A stretch of DNA of 64,000 bases from Solobacterium sp. (GCA_017512725.1 JAFWEW010000032.1:1-64000), one strand, 5' to 3'; positions 30,426-40,095 are shown, counted from the stretch's first letter. The notes: a model not told the origin generated them from the letters alone. Made by a program: numbers and translations.

Positions 30426-31496
30426 ATGAAAAAACACATTCCCCTGATTCTCTCAATAGTGCTGCTTGCCGGCTGTACTGCCAAAAACATGGAAACCGAG
30501 ATCACCGTTTTTCAAAGTACCGTTCCTGCGGTCTATACCGGCAAAGTAAAGCGGAAACTGCCGGACGGAGAGGGCACGGCATTGTTGGATCAGAATGCCA
30601 GTGTAAAAGGTCTGTTTGAAAAAGGCGTCTGGATTTCCGGAGAAGCAGAGAATGTGCCTTACCGTGTTACCTATCAGGATCAGACGTACAGCGGCAGCTA
30701 TACCGGGGAAGCTGCGGATCAGCTCCCATCCGGCAATGGTGTTTTTGAATCGGAGTCCTTTTCTTACAACGGCACCTGGAACAATGGCCTGCCGGAAGGA
30801 ACCGGCACGATCACAGCCGATTCGTTTCGTATAAATACTACTTCGGAAATGCTGGAAGGCAGCTACACCGGCGAAGTCCGTCAGGGACTGGCAGAAGGCA
30901 GCGGAACCTTTGTTTATGAGGAAAGCGGTCACGAAGTTCAGATGACCGGAGTGTTTGCCGGCAATCAGTTCGACGGTAGGATGATCAGAACGATCCGCTA
31001 TTCGGATACCGTCCGTTCTTATCCTGTGTTTTATCAGAAGGGCTCTTTGGTACCTTCTGCGGCGGCAATGATCAGTTATATGGAAGGGATGCGGAACGAG
31101 TCCTACTGCCTCAGTGAGGCAGAGACTTCCTTTATCCTGGATCATTCAGATCTCTTTGAAGGAAACGAAACGGATGGCAAAACGGAATATAACCAGAATT
31201 TTGACTATGATGGGTTTCAGGAAGGGAAGGAACCGTCGCTGTTCCTGATCCGCCAGGCAGAGATCCGGTCCATCCAGCGCTATAAACCCTATGCGGGTTC
31301 GGATACCGTCACATCGATGATTGTTCAGAATGCGGACGGATGGTACCACCTTGTATTTGCTTATTCGGTGGACGAGGCAGACCGGGGGGATACGGTTGAT
31401 ATTGGAATCCTGCCATTCTGCCGCAGTACGCTGACTTCTCCGGAACAGGATTATCCGGCAATCGATGCGGCAGGCACAGCGGTCTGGATCAGGTAA
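30426..31496 (+). CDS. MORN-repeat lipoprotein
   Basis: 356 residues with a lipoprotein signal (lipobox LLAGC, Cys17). Four MORN-type units follow between about residues 38 and 185: YTGKVKRKLPDGEGT, YTGEAADQLPSGNGV, YNGTWNNGLPEGTGT and YTGEVRQGLAEGSGT. The remaining 170 residues form no domain I know. MORN repeats are structural, so a function cannot be given; it is outward-facing and lies within the c-di-GMP island. Start region lacks a ribosome binding site, see the -10 box just upstream. Confidence 0.75.
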   Translation: MKKHIPLILSIVLLAGCTAKNMETEITVFQSTVPAVYTGKVKRKLPDGEGTALLDQNASVKGLFEKGVWISGEAENVPYRVTYQDQTYSGSYTGEAADQLPSGNGVFESESFSYNGTWNNGLPEGTGTITADSFRINTTSEMLEGSYTGEVRQGLAEGSGTFVYEESGHEVQMTGVFAGNQFDGRMIRTIRYSDTVRSYPVFYQKGSLVPSAAAMISYMEGMRNESYCLSEAETSFILDHSDLFEGNETDGKTEYNQNFDYDGFQEGKEPSLFLIRQAEIRSIQRYKPYAGSDTVTSMIVQNADGWYHLVFAYSVDEADRGDTVDIGILPFCRSTLTSPEQDYPAIDAAGTAVWIR

Positions 31497-31514
31497 CGAT
31501 AAGGAATCACAGAT

Positions 31515-31733
31515 ATGGGAAAATACGAAGCATTGTGGAAGTGGATTAGCGAGAACGGAACCGAGCGGTTTTCCCTTCGGTTTTCAGAGATTGAAAAAAT
31601 CGCAGGCGTTCCCCTGGACCATTCCTTTCTGAAGTATAAGAAAGAACTTCCCGAATATGGATTCAAAGTTGGGAAGATATCGATGAAAGAACAGACCGTT
31701 TTGTTTGAGAAGATCCCGGAAAAGGACTGCTGA
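31515..31733 (+). CDS. Small DUF7662-like protein
   Basis: 72 residues. The pattern KYEALWKWISENG, then LRFSEIEKIAGVPLDHSFLKYKKEL, resembles the DUF7662 family (YxPLxxYL then FxEIExILGxxLPxSA). No function is known for it. It lies between the MORN lipoprotein and the DUF4037 gene, 20 bases before the latter, so it is probably in one transcript with it. Confidence 0.6.
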   Translation: MGKYEALWKWISENGTERFSLRFSEIEKIAGVPLDHSFLKYKKELPEYGFKVGKISMKEQTVLFEKIPEKDC

Positions 31734-31753
31734 ACCAGGATAACGAGGATTGT

Positions 31754-32692
31754 ATGACTGACGTTACGGAAAAAAACCGTCGCTTTTATGAAACCGCGGT
31801 TGCGGATCTCATCCATACCAGGTTTTCGGAATATGAAGACCGGATCGCAGTCGGAATTGCCGGAGAAGGCTCCGACTGTTTCGGATATGATGATGAGATT
31901 TCCCGGGACCATGATTTTGGTACGGGCGTCTGTCTCTGGGTGACCGATGAAGATCTCAAACGGTTCGGATACCAGCTTTCGATTGCCTATAACGAGCTGG
32001 TGGACCGTGAAGAACGATCGTATTATACGGAACGCCTGCGAGAGCGGAGAGGGGTCATGACGATCCATAATTTCTATTCCGATATTCTTCAGGTGGACTG
32101 TGATATTGAACACTGCAGGCTGAGCGAAGAAGACTGGCAGAGGCTGGATCATTCCTGCCTGAAAACCGCAACAAACGGAGTCGTTTTCCGAGATGATTTG
32201 GGAGTCTTTACGGCATTTCGAAATATGCTGCTGGAGTATTACCCAGAACGGGTATGGAGAATTCGGATCTCTCAGCAGCTTCATGAATATGCCTCTGCGT
32301 TACAGGTGAATTACGCAAGATGTATGACCCGTAGGGATACGGTGGCTGCCGAGCTTTGCCGCTCACAGGGGATCCGCTCAGCGATGGAACTGTATTTCCT
32401 GTTAAAGAGAACCTACCCACCATATTACAAATGGACGTTCCGTGCCCTGAAAGAACTGGATGAAGAAGGACTCTTTACTGCAAAAATTCAGGAACTTGCC
32501 GAAACGGTGATCCGCCCGGATGCCTGGAACGGGACCAAATATCATCCGAACCGGCCTAATTTTAAAGACAGCATCATCTGTCTTGCGGAAGAGATTGCCT
32601 CCTTGCTTGAAGAACTGCTGATCGAACAACAGCTGACGAGTGTAAGAAGCCGCTATATGGAAATTCATGTCAATGAGGTTTTGAACGGCTAG
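31754..32692 (+). CDS. DUF4037 nucleotidyltransferase-like protein
   Basis: 312 residues. The N-terminal GIAGEGSDCFGYDDEISRDHDFG has the G-S plus D-x-D pattern of the nucleotidyltransferase fold, and VCLWVTDEDLKRFG follows; the rest is helical. DUF4037 proteins are often linked to antibiotic-nucleotidyltransferase-like domains, but their substrates are not established. ACGAGGATTGT precedes the ATG. The gene is followed by an intergenic stretch with the promoter of the next cyclase. Confidence 0.75.
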   Translation: MTDVTEKNRRFYETAVADLIHTRFSEYEDRIAVGIAGEGSDCFGYDDEISRDHDFGTGVCLWVTDEDLKRFGYQLSIAYNELVDREERSYYTERLRERRGVMTIHNFYSDILQVDCDIEHCRLSEEDWQRLDHSCLKTATNGVVFRDDLGVFTAFRNMLLEYYPERVWRIRISQQLHEYASALQVNYARCMTRRDTVAAELCRSQGIRSAMELYFLLKRTYPPYYKWTFRALKELDEEGLFTAKIQELAETVIRPDAWNGTKYHPNRPNFKDSIICLAEEIASLLEELLIEQQLTSVRSRYMEIHVNEVLNG

Positions 32693-32832
32693 AAAACAGA
32701 ACCGTTTATGGATTCTGGACAGAGAACAAAAACTGATGGGTTTCATTCATTTTCAAATATTTTTTATAATAAGAAAAGCTTGAATGGTATTCTGCTGCGG
32801 CAGAATCAAGAATAGAACCACGGGGATAACTT

Positions 32833-35091
32833 ATGAAGGAACGAATCAAGTCAAAGCAAACTCCGAAATATCTGGTGTTGATGATTGCTTTTCTGCTGAT
32901 CGTAATGATCACACTTGGATATCTGTTAGTACGTCAGGCAAAAAAATCGTTGATCACGCTGATGCAGACACGTATGCTCGACATTTCCAATACTGCGGCA
33001 GCGATGATCGACGGAGATGTACTGAAAACCGTTTCGCCTGCAGATAAGGGGACGGAAGGATACGAGTCTATCATGCGGACTCTGACCTATTTCCAGGATA
33101 ATATCGATCTCAAGTATATTTACTGTATTCGCGATGAGGGAAACGGTAACTTCACATTTGGCCTGGATCCTACCGTAGATGATCCGGGTGAATTCGGATC
33201 CCCGATTGTTTATACAGAGGCTTTGGATAAAGCAAGCAAGGGAACTCCTTCCGCGGATAACACCTACTACGAAGATTCCTGGGGAAAATTCTACAGCGCA
33301 TACAGCCCGGTTTATGATTCAGATGGAAACGTCGCGGGAATTATTGCTGTAGACTTCAGTGCGGAATGGTATGATGAACAACTTGCAAATTTGACCAGAA
33401 CAACGTTAATTATCGCATTCCTGTCTCTGTTAATTGGTGCAGCGATCGTTGTTACCATTGTTTCCAGAACAGAGCAGAAGATCGGAACGATTCATAATCA
33501 GCTGAATGAGCTTTCCAGTACGCTGATGCATGAAATGGGAAATGATCTTGAAGATTCGAAAGCGGATCAAAACGAATCGGATCCGAATGAAGAACCTGTT
33601 TCAATTGAATCGCTGGGGGCTCATATCCAGTCCATGCAGACGGAACTCAAAACACAGATTGCCCAGGTACACGGTCATGCCTACCAGGATGGTCTTACTG
33701 GTGTTAAGAGTAAACAATCTTATCTGGAAATGGAAAAAGCTCTGAATGACAAAATGGCCAAAGGGACACTTCCGGATTTTGGTATTGTCGTCTGTGATGT
33801 GAATGATCTTAAGACAATAAATGATACACTCGGTCATCATGCGGGAGATGAGCATATCCGCAAATCGTGCAAGATGATCTGTGATATTTTCGGGCACAGC
33901 CCGGTATACCGTATCGGTGGGGATGAGTTTGTGGTAATTCTGACCGGCAGGGACTATGAAAATCGGAAAATGCTCATGCATGAACTTCACAGACGTTCTG
34001 CTGCAAATATCGAAACGGACGATGCGGTTGTTTCAGGCGGTCTGGGTGATTATGTTCCTAAGCAGGATCAGAATGTTCATGAAGTATTTGAACGCGCGGA
34101 TTCTGCGATGTATGAAGAAAAGAACCTGCTTAAGACCCTTGGCGCGGTAAGCAGAGGGGAAGAACCGGATCTTTCCGACAGTGAAGATATAACCGATGAT
34201 CTTCCGATGATCAATATACGGAAACATGTCCTGATTGCCGATGATGTCACATCCAACCGGGAGATTCTCGGAGACCTTCTCTCGGATGACTATGATATCT
34301 TCTATGCGGCTGACGGTCAGGAGGCTATGGAAATTCTTCGGGAACATAAAGATGAGATCGCACTCGTTCTGCTCGATCTCTACATGCCGAAGATGACCGG
34401 CCGTGAAGTCATGACCGCAATGCAGGTAGATAAGGATCTGGTATCCATTCCGGTAATTGTTCTGACGATCGATCAGAATGCAGAACTCGACAGTCTGAAG
34501 GTCGGCGCGATGGATTTTATTCCGAAACCCTATCCCGATGTTGATATCATAAAAGCCCGTATCGCCAAATGCATTGAGTTATCGGAAACACGTGATCTGA
34601 TCCGTCATACGGAGAAAGATACTCTGACCGGACTGTTCAATATCAATTATTTCATTCGTTATGTAAACCGCTTTGATCAGCAGTTCAAGGATACCATTTA
34701 CGATGCGGTTGTATGTGAAGTGAAACGATCGGATGATACCGATGAGGAATTTGGGAAGTCGTTTGGCGATCTTCTGGCCCGCCGCGTCGGTATGAGTATA
34801 AAGATGCTTGCCCGTAAGACCAGTGGAATCGGCTGCCGACAGAGAGAAAATACATTCCTGCTCTATTGCCAGCATCAGGATGACTATGGTCCGCTGTTCC
34901 AAAAGGTTATTGATGAAGTGAACGCGGAACCGGAAACTCGGGACAATGTCCGCCTGCGGTTTGGCGTATTTGTCAACGCACGACAGGAAGAGAATATTGA
35001 AGAACGCTTTGCCTGCGCGAAGGCTGCAGCTGAAAGTATTTCCAATGAAGGAAAGACAATCTGCGGCTACTATGAATACATTGGCGGCTGA
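32833..35091 (+). CDS. Cache-sensor diguanylate cyclase with receiver and degenerate GGDEF domain
   Basis: 752 residues. A membrane segment (15-33), an extracytoplasmic Cache-like sensor (40-185, ending FYSAYSPVYDSDGNVAGIIAVDFS) and a second membrane segment (190-211) lead to a cyclase domain (287-435) with GGDEF at 362-366. A receiver (464-585, D515) and a GGDEF relative without the motif (RQRENTF at 669-675) follow, and the protein ends there with no EAL domain. The last three domains correspond in order and in wording (MICDIFxHSPVYRxGGDEFVVxLTGRD) to the 1455-residue permease fusion, so the two are paralogues with exchanged sensors. Expected to make c-di-GMP. Confidence 0.9.
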   Translation: MKERIKSKQTPKYLVLMIAFLLIVMITLGYLLVRQAKKSLITLMQTRMLDISNTAAAMIDGDVLKTVSPADKGTEGYESIMRTLTYFQDNIDLKYIYCIRDEGNGNFTFGLDPTVDDPGEFGSPIVYTEALDKASKGTPSADNTYYEDSWGKFYSAYSPVYDSDGNVAGIIAVDFSAEWYDEQLANLTRTTLIIAFLSLLIGAAIVVTIVSRTEQKIGTIHNQLNELSSTLMHEMGNDLEDSKADQNESDPNEEPVSIESLGAHIQSMQTELKTQIAQVHGHAYQDGLTGVKSKQSYLEMEKALNDKMAKGTLPDFGIVVCDVNDLKTINDTLGHHAGDEHIRKSCKMICDIFGHSPVYRIGGDEFVVILTGRDYENRKMLMHELHRRSAANIETDDAVVSGGLGDYVPKQDQNVHEVFERADSAMYEEKNLLKTLGAVSRGEEPDLSDSEDITDDLPMINIRKHVLIADDVTSNREILGDLLSDDYDIFYAADGQEAMEILREHKDEIALVLLDLYMPKMTGREVMTAMQVDKDLVSIPVIVLTIDQNAELDSLKVGAMDFIPKPYPDVDIIKARIAKCIELSETRDLIRHTEKDTLTGLFNINYFIRYVNRFDQQFKDTIYDAVVCEVKRSDDTDEEFGKSFGDLLARRVGMSIKMLARKTSGIGCRQRENTFLLYCQHQDDYGPLFQKVIDEVNAEPETRDNVRLRFGVFVNARQEENIEERFACAKAAAESISNEGKTICGYYEYIGG

Positions 35092-35103
35092 ATGAATTGA
35101 ACA

Positions 35104-35159
35104 AAAGGAATTGAGGAATCTTTGCCCGGAAAATGGTGAAAGGTCTCAATTCCTTTTTT
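35104..35159 (+). terminator. Terminator of the Cache-GGDEF-REC gene
   Basis: AAAGGAATTGAG pairs with CTCAATTCCTTTT across about 29 bases and is followed by TTTTTT. Confidence 0.85.
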
Positions 35160-35175
35160 GTATTCTCTTGAAAAT

Positions 35176-35280
35176 GGGACCCTATATCATAGAGAATTAT
35201 GAACGGCTGTATTTCAGCAGTATAGGGCACCCTGGTACGGATTGCTCAGAAATGCTTCTTAACGAGAAGTCGTTTTTTTC
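35176..35280 (+). ncRNA. Candidate structured RNA, three-way junction with a terminator-like end
   Basis: GGGaCCCTATA at 35176-35186 pairs with TATAGGGcaCCC at 35221-35232. Inside are two small hairpins, CATA-N6-TATG (35188-35201) and GCTG-N5-CAGC (35206-35218). A weak stem CTTCT/AGAAG (35245-35259) and eight Ts follow. It fits no riboswitch family I can recall, including c-di-GMP-I. Confidence 0.35.
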
Positions 35281-35396
35281 ATCATTCACTGGAGTAGATA
35301 ACTGATAATATTTAGATATCTACAGAATTACTAATTAAAATGGTAAAGCTGAATTAGATATGAAAGAACTACAATAATCTTACGGAGGCAGAACAA

Positions 35397-38315
35397 ATGC
35401 GCGTTTCGGAAAGAGTAAAGCGGATGACCCTGTTGTCCCTGTTTTTTACGTTACTTGTACAGATGATTTTTCCGATTTCTGTACATGGAGAAGAAGAGGA
35501 TCATAAGGTTGTCCGAGTTGGATGGTACGATTCGACTTATAACCACCTGGATGGATACGGAAGACGCTCCGGTTATGCCTATGAGTATCAGCTAAAGCTG
35601 GCTGCTTATAACGGCTGGACCTATGAATACGTAGAAGGCAGCTGGCCGGATCTTTTGGACATGCTGAAAAACGGGGAGATCGACCTGATGAGCGATATCT
35701 CCTATCTGCCGGAACGGGAAGAATTTATGCTGTATTCCACGCTGCCGATGGGTACAGAGGAATACTACATTTTCAAGGCACCCGGCAACGAAGAAATCTC
35801 GCTTACCGATTATTCCACCCTGAACGGAAAGCAGGTCGGTGTGAGTTACGGCAGTTTGCAGGCAGAACTGTACAAAGAATGGGAAGCAGAAAACAACGTT
35901 CATTCTGAAATCACGGAACTCTCCTGTACCGAAGAAGAAGCACTGGAGAAGATGCAGAACGGGGAACTGGATGCCTATGTCACGGTGGATTCTTTTCTGG
36001 ATCCGACCTGTGCGGTCCCGGTTCATAAAATCGGAGCTTCTGATTACTATTTCGCAGTGAACATAAACCGGCCGGATCTTCTTGAAGACCTGAACTTTGC
36101 GATGAACCAGATCCAGGACGAAAACCGGTTCTATAATTCACAGATGTTTGAAAAGTATCTTCGCGGATCCGGCGCAAATGGTTTTCTTTCTGCGAAGGAG
36201 ACCGGTTGGCTTGCGGATCACGGAGCGATTCGTGTCGGATATCAGGATGACTATCTTGCATTCTGCAAGGAAGACAAGACGACCGGAGAACTGACCGGTG
36301 TATTAAAAGACTATCTGGATCTTGCGTCGGACTGTATTCCAAATGCCCATATTGATTTTGAGGCAGTTTCCTATCCGACAGCGGAAGAGGCAATGAATGC
36401 GCTGCAGAGAGGGGAAGTGGACTGTGTGTTCCCGGCCAATCTCAGCGGGTATGAGGCGGAACAGCAGAATGTGTTCATGACGCCGCCCTTAATGGATACC
36501 GAGATGTATGCGGTCGTACGCACGGCAGATCCCAACATCCTTGTGGAAGGCAGAAGTGTAACTGCTGCCGTCAATAAAGGGAACCCGAACTACGATGCAT
36601 TCCTTTCGAAACATTTTCCTGCCTGGGAACGGAAATACTTTGAAAATACAGATGAATGTCTGAAGGCGGTAGCGAATGGTTCTGCCGACTGCATAATCAT
36701 CAGCAACTACCGGTACAACAACATCGCCAGAAAATGTGAAAAATACCATCTGACCACATTCTCCATCGGTGTGGAAATGGATTACTGTTTTGCGGTTAAA
36801 AAGGGAATGACGGATCTGTATTCCATACTGGCAAAAATCACCAGCATCATTCCCGATTCTTCCGTGGATGCGTCACTGTCGTACTATATTACGGCGGATG
36901 CCAAACTGACGCTGAAAGACTTTCTGATTGATAATCTGGCAATCGTGCTGACGGTTGCAGGTGTCATATTTCTGGTGATCCTCTATCTGCTGATCCAGAA
37001 TATCAAGGCAGTCCGCACGGCGAACCGGCTGATTTCCGCTACGGAAACCGATGATCTAACCGGACTTTATAACCGCAAGTACTTCTTCCAGTATGCCGAA
37101 CGCATGTACCGGGAACATCCGGACCAGCCGATGGATGCGATTGTTCTCAATATCGAGCAGTTCCATTCCATCAATGCACTGCACGGAAGGGACCTTGGAG
37201 ATCAGGTTCTCAGAACGCTTGGAGATGAGATTCACCTGATCGCAAAGGAAAACCAGGGAATCGCAGGAAGATTTGAAGCGGACCGCTTTGATATCTACTG
37301 CCGTCACATGACGGACTATAAAGCGGCATTTGACCGGATCCAGGCAAGACTGGATAAGATTCTGCCGAATGCGATTATTCAGCTGCGAATGGGTGTCATG
37401 CCATGGCGGGAGAAGATGGAACCGGAACAGATGTTTGACCGGGCCCGTACCGCCTGCAAGATGGCCCGCGGTCACTATAAAGAACATCTGATTATTTACG
37501 ACGAAACGGTCAGTGAGCGGGAAAGCTATGAACAGCGGCTGATTCACGATCTTCGCCATGCCCTGGATGCTGAGGAATTCGAAGTGTTCTATCAGCCCAA
37601 ATATGATATTCAGGCAGAACCGCCGAAACTTGTCAGTGCTGAAGCCCTGATCCGCTGGAAACATCCGGAGCTGGGCATGATTCCGCCGGGGGACTTTATT
37701 CCGCTGTTTGAAAAGAACGGACAGATCGGTCTGCTGGATAAATATGTCTGGTCGCATGTTGCAGAACAGATCGCATTATGGAGAGATCGGTACGGCATAA
37801 CACTTCCGGTTTCCGTCAATCTCTCACGGATCGATGTCTTTGACCCGCAGCTGGAAGAGACCCTGGAAAGCATACTGGAACGGAACCATTTAGATCATGA
37901 TGCCTTCAAGCTCGAAGTGACAGAATCTGCCTATACGGAAAATGCCGATCAGGTCATCCAGGTTGTCGGGAACCTGCGCAATAAGGGATATGAAGTGGAA
38001 ATGGATGACTTCGGTACCGGGTATTCTTCTCTGAACATGCTGTCGGCGATGCCGATCGATGTTCTGAAGATGGACCGGACGTTTATCCGCAACATCGAAT
38101 TCGATGAAAAGGACAAGCAATTGGTCGCCCTTATTCTCGGTATCGCAAAAAATCTCAAACTGCTGGTCATTGCCGAAGGCGTTGAAACCGAAGCGCAGCT
38201 GGAAGAACTGAAAAAGCAGGGGTGTGAACTGGTTCAGGGATATTATTTCTCACGTCCGCTCCCGTCCGAGGAATTTGAACGGATCTATCTGTCCGGTTCC
38301 AAGTCCGGCAGCTGA
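35397..38315 (+). CDS. Tandem periplasmic-binding-domain sensor with degenerate GGDEF and active-type EAL
   Basis: 972 residues. A signal/anchor (1-31) precedes two SBP_bac_3-type solute-binding domains (38-257 and 276-500), the same fold as in BvgS-type sensors and amino-acid ABC transporters. A membrane segment (513-535), a GGDEF domain without the motif (FEADRF at 626-631) and an EAL domain (712-965) with E749-A-L, EVTESAY, DDFGTGYSS and EGVETEAQ follow. It should degrade c-di-GMP in response to an extracellular ligand, perhaps an amino acid. ACGGAGG precedes the ATG. The EAL sequence is close to that of the permease fusion. Confidence 0.9.
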   Translation: MRVSERVKRMTLLSLFFTLLVQMIFPISVHGEEEDHKVVRVGWYDSTYNHLDGYGRRSGYAYEYQLKLAAYNGWTYEYVEGSWPDLLDMLKNGEIDLMSDISYLPEREEFMLYSTLPMGTEEYYIFKAPGNEEISLTDYSTLNGKQVGVSYGSLQAELYKEWEAENNVHSEITELSCTEEEALEKMQNGELDAYVTVDSFLDPTCAVPVHKIGASDYYFAVNINRPDLLEDLNFAMNQIQDENRFYNSQMFEKYLRGSGANGFLSAKETGWLADHGAIRVGYQDDYLAFCKEDKTTGELTGVLKDYLDLASDCIPNAHIDFEAVSYPTAEEAMNALQRGEVDCVFPANLSGYEAEQQNVFMTPPLMDTEMYAVVRTADPNILVEGRSVTAAVNKGNPNYDAFLSKHFPAWERKYFENTDECLKAVANGSADCIIISNYRYNNIARKCEKYHLTTFSIGVEMDYCFAVKKGMTDLYSILAKITSIIPDSSVDASLSYYITADAKLTLKDFLIDNLAIVLTVAGVIFLVILYLLIQNIKAVRTANRLISATETDDLTGLYNRKYFFQYAERMYREHPDQPMDAIVLNIEQFHSINALHGRDLGDQVLRTLGDEIHLIAKENQGIAGRFEADRFDIYCRHMTDYKAAFDRIQARLDKILPNAIIQLRMGVMPWREKMEPEQMFDRARTACKMARGHYKEHLIIYDETVSERESYEQRLIHDLRHALDAEEFEVFYQPKYDIQAEPPKLVSAEALIRWKHPELGMIPPGDFIPLFEKNGQIGLLDKYVWSHVAEQIALWRDRYGITLPVSVNLSRIDVFDPQLEETLESILERNHLDHDAFKLEVTESAYTENADQVIQVVGNLRNKGYEVEMDDFGTGYSSLNMLSAMPIDVLKMDRTFIRNIEFDEKDKQLVALILGIAKNLKLLVIAEGVETEAQLEELKKQGCELVQGYYFSRPLPSEEFERIYLSGSKSGS

Positions 38316-38352
38316 AAGCAGCAGGGACTTCTAATCATTTACTAAGCTTAAT

Positions 38353-38375
38353 GCCGGCCTGAAATGCCGGCTTTT
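38353..38375 (+). terminator. Terminator of the SBP-EAL gene
   Basis: GCCGGC-N7-GCCGGC perfect stem followed by TTTT. Confidence 0.8.
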
Positions 38376-38380
38376 CAAAT

Positions 38381-38406
38381 GAAAAAAACGAACACCGTGT
38401 GTCCGT
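38381..38406 (-). terminator. Terminator of the frameshifted GGDEF gene
   Basis: Minus strand: ACGGACAC-ACG-GTGTTCGT stem followed by TTTTTTT. Confidence 0.8.
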
Positions 38407-38434
38407 TCCGTAAATGTATTCTGCTGTTTCCGGA

Positions 38435-39575
38435 TTACGCCGCGGGCACCTGTTCTTTGTGGTGCTCTGCTTTCATCTCGTACATGCGGGAATCCATTTC
38501 TTTCATGAAGGAATCGATTTCACCGTTCTGGAAGAAGCCAGTGCCATACGAGAACGAAAGCGGACAGAGGGGAGCAGACTGGTTGTAGGCATCGGTGTTC
38601 TGCTTCAGATTCGCAAGATACTCCTGCAGTCCTTCCTTGTCGTTCGTCAGCCGCAAAACGATAAATTCATCGCCGGCAAAGCGGAACACCAGTTCATTTC
38701 CGGTACGCGATGCCTTCAGAAGATCGGTTGCGGTTTTCAGGGCACGGTCGCCTTCGGTATGGCCGTAGGTATCGTTGATCTGCTTGAAGCGGTCAATATC
38801 GAGCATCACTCCGGCAAACGAATACCCCCGGGCCGACCAGGCAGAGAGGATATTGTTCAGATACTGCCGGTTGTAGGTACCGACCAGCGGGTCAATATAA
38901 GCTATCTCGTTCTGCTGCATCATAAACAGTCCGACCAGTCCGATGGCAGCAGAAAGCCAGGCAAGGGAGAGACCATAAAAGACAAACTGCAGCGTCGTTC
39001 CCGTGATGATCGGGAACAGGAACATCCGGATGCTGAAAAAGGATCGGGTTCCGTTGGCTTTTTTCATACCGTTTTGTCACAATCACCGCAGTTGTGCAGT
39101 AATAGATGATCAGTATGTAGAACACATAGCTTAACGGCATCCGGGAATACGTATTCTGTTCTGAAATCCGATAGATAAGCGGAACAAAGAGATTCACAAT
39201 GTTCAGGACAAACATGATTCCTGCACTGATTTTCTGCGGCAGATAAAGCTTCCTGAGCCGTTTGGGATCTTCATAGAGGCCAAGATCCACGTAAAACAGC
39301 AGGGCCAGCGGAAGCAGCAGATTGATTGTGAACAGATAGGTATTTGCGATGTAATTCAGAACAATGGAACCGGGAAACAGCTTTCCGTCGATCGCATAGG
39401 AAAACGCTTCAAAGAAACAGCCGATCATGACACCGAACACCATGAACGCAAAGATCTTATCTTCCGGACCGGCACGCTGGATCCGGATCCTGGATACGTA
39501 ACGAAGGATCAGCAGTATAAAAATCCCAACCCCGTTTGCCAGAAAGATCGATTGAAGATTCATGATATTTACCAT
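38435..39575 (-). pseudogene. Membrane diguanylate cyclase broken by a one-base frameshift
   Basis: The first frame starts at ATG 39575 (AGAAGGAGT 7 bases upstream, TATAAT at 39655-39660). It encodes five or six membrane segments up to VIVTKRYEK. The second frame (38435-39067) continues with SFFSIRMFLFP, two more membrane segments and a cyclase domain with LDIDRFKQINDTYGH and AGDEF. The break is at a run of six As near 39060-39065 (GAAAAAAGCC). With five As the product would read RYEKANGTRSFF without interruption, giving about 380 residues. Either a recent mutation or a sequencing error; the needed +1 shift does not fit a classical programmed slip site. Both parts look otherwise intact. Confidence 0.8.
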
Positions 39576-39824
39576 ACTCAGACTCCTTCTGAACCACCCG
39601 TATTCCTGAATGCAGTGCCGTTTCAATTCAAGACGGCAGAACAATAGCTGTTTCCTATTATACCCTTTGGAAACTTTCGCTGAACAGTCCATAAACACCC
39701 GGACATTCATGCAGATAACCGGGTCATGCAGGAAGGCTGATGCGGGCTACTTGGCGAAATGCTTTTCTTATTGTACAGTTTTTATGTAATATAGAATCAA
39801 CAATAACGCAGAAAGGAGAGAAAA

Positions 39825-40004
39825 ATGGCTGAGGAAAAACACGGATACTGGAAACATACAAAGATAAAATCAGATCAGTATGTTGTCGGTTATTATTATG
39901 CGCGGGAATGCAAGTGCAGCAACTGCGGCAGCATCAGCATGTATGAAAATCAGAAATGCTCTTTCTGCGGAGCAGTCATGGATCTGAAAGAGCCGAAGGA
40001 ATAA
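39825..40004 (+). CDS. 59-residue zinc-ribbon protein
   Basis: MAEEKHGYWK start with GAAAGGAGAG 5 bases upstream and a TAATATAGAAT promoter-like region before it. Two knuckles, CSNCG and CSFCG, form a rubredoxin-like or zinc-ribbon fold; a third Cys precedes the first knuckle. The ribosome binding site and the motif make it a convincing small gene. Function unknown. Similar mini zinc-ribbon proteins are common in Firmicutes. Confidence 0.75.
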   Translation: MAEEKHGYWKHTKIKSDQYVVGYYYARECKCSNCGSISMYENQKCSFCGAVMDLKEPKE

Positions 40005-40095
40005 ATCGAACTTACAGAAAGGGAACGGCTGTGCGCTGTTCTTTTTGTTTTGCCGGACTATGCATATAATTACAGTAAGGAAACCGATTTCTCAT

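Noticed and set aside
39055-39070. Programmed frameshifting in the split GGDEF gene
   Set aside because: Restoring the frame needs a +1 shift, and the six-A run is not in the phase of a classical -1 slippery heptamer and is short for transcriptional slippage.
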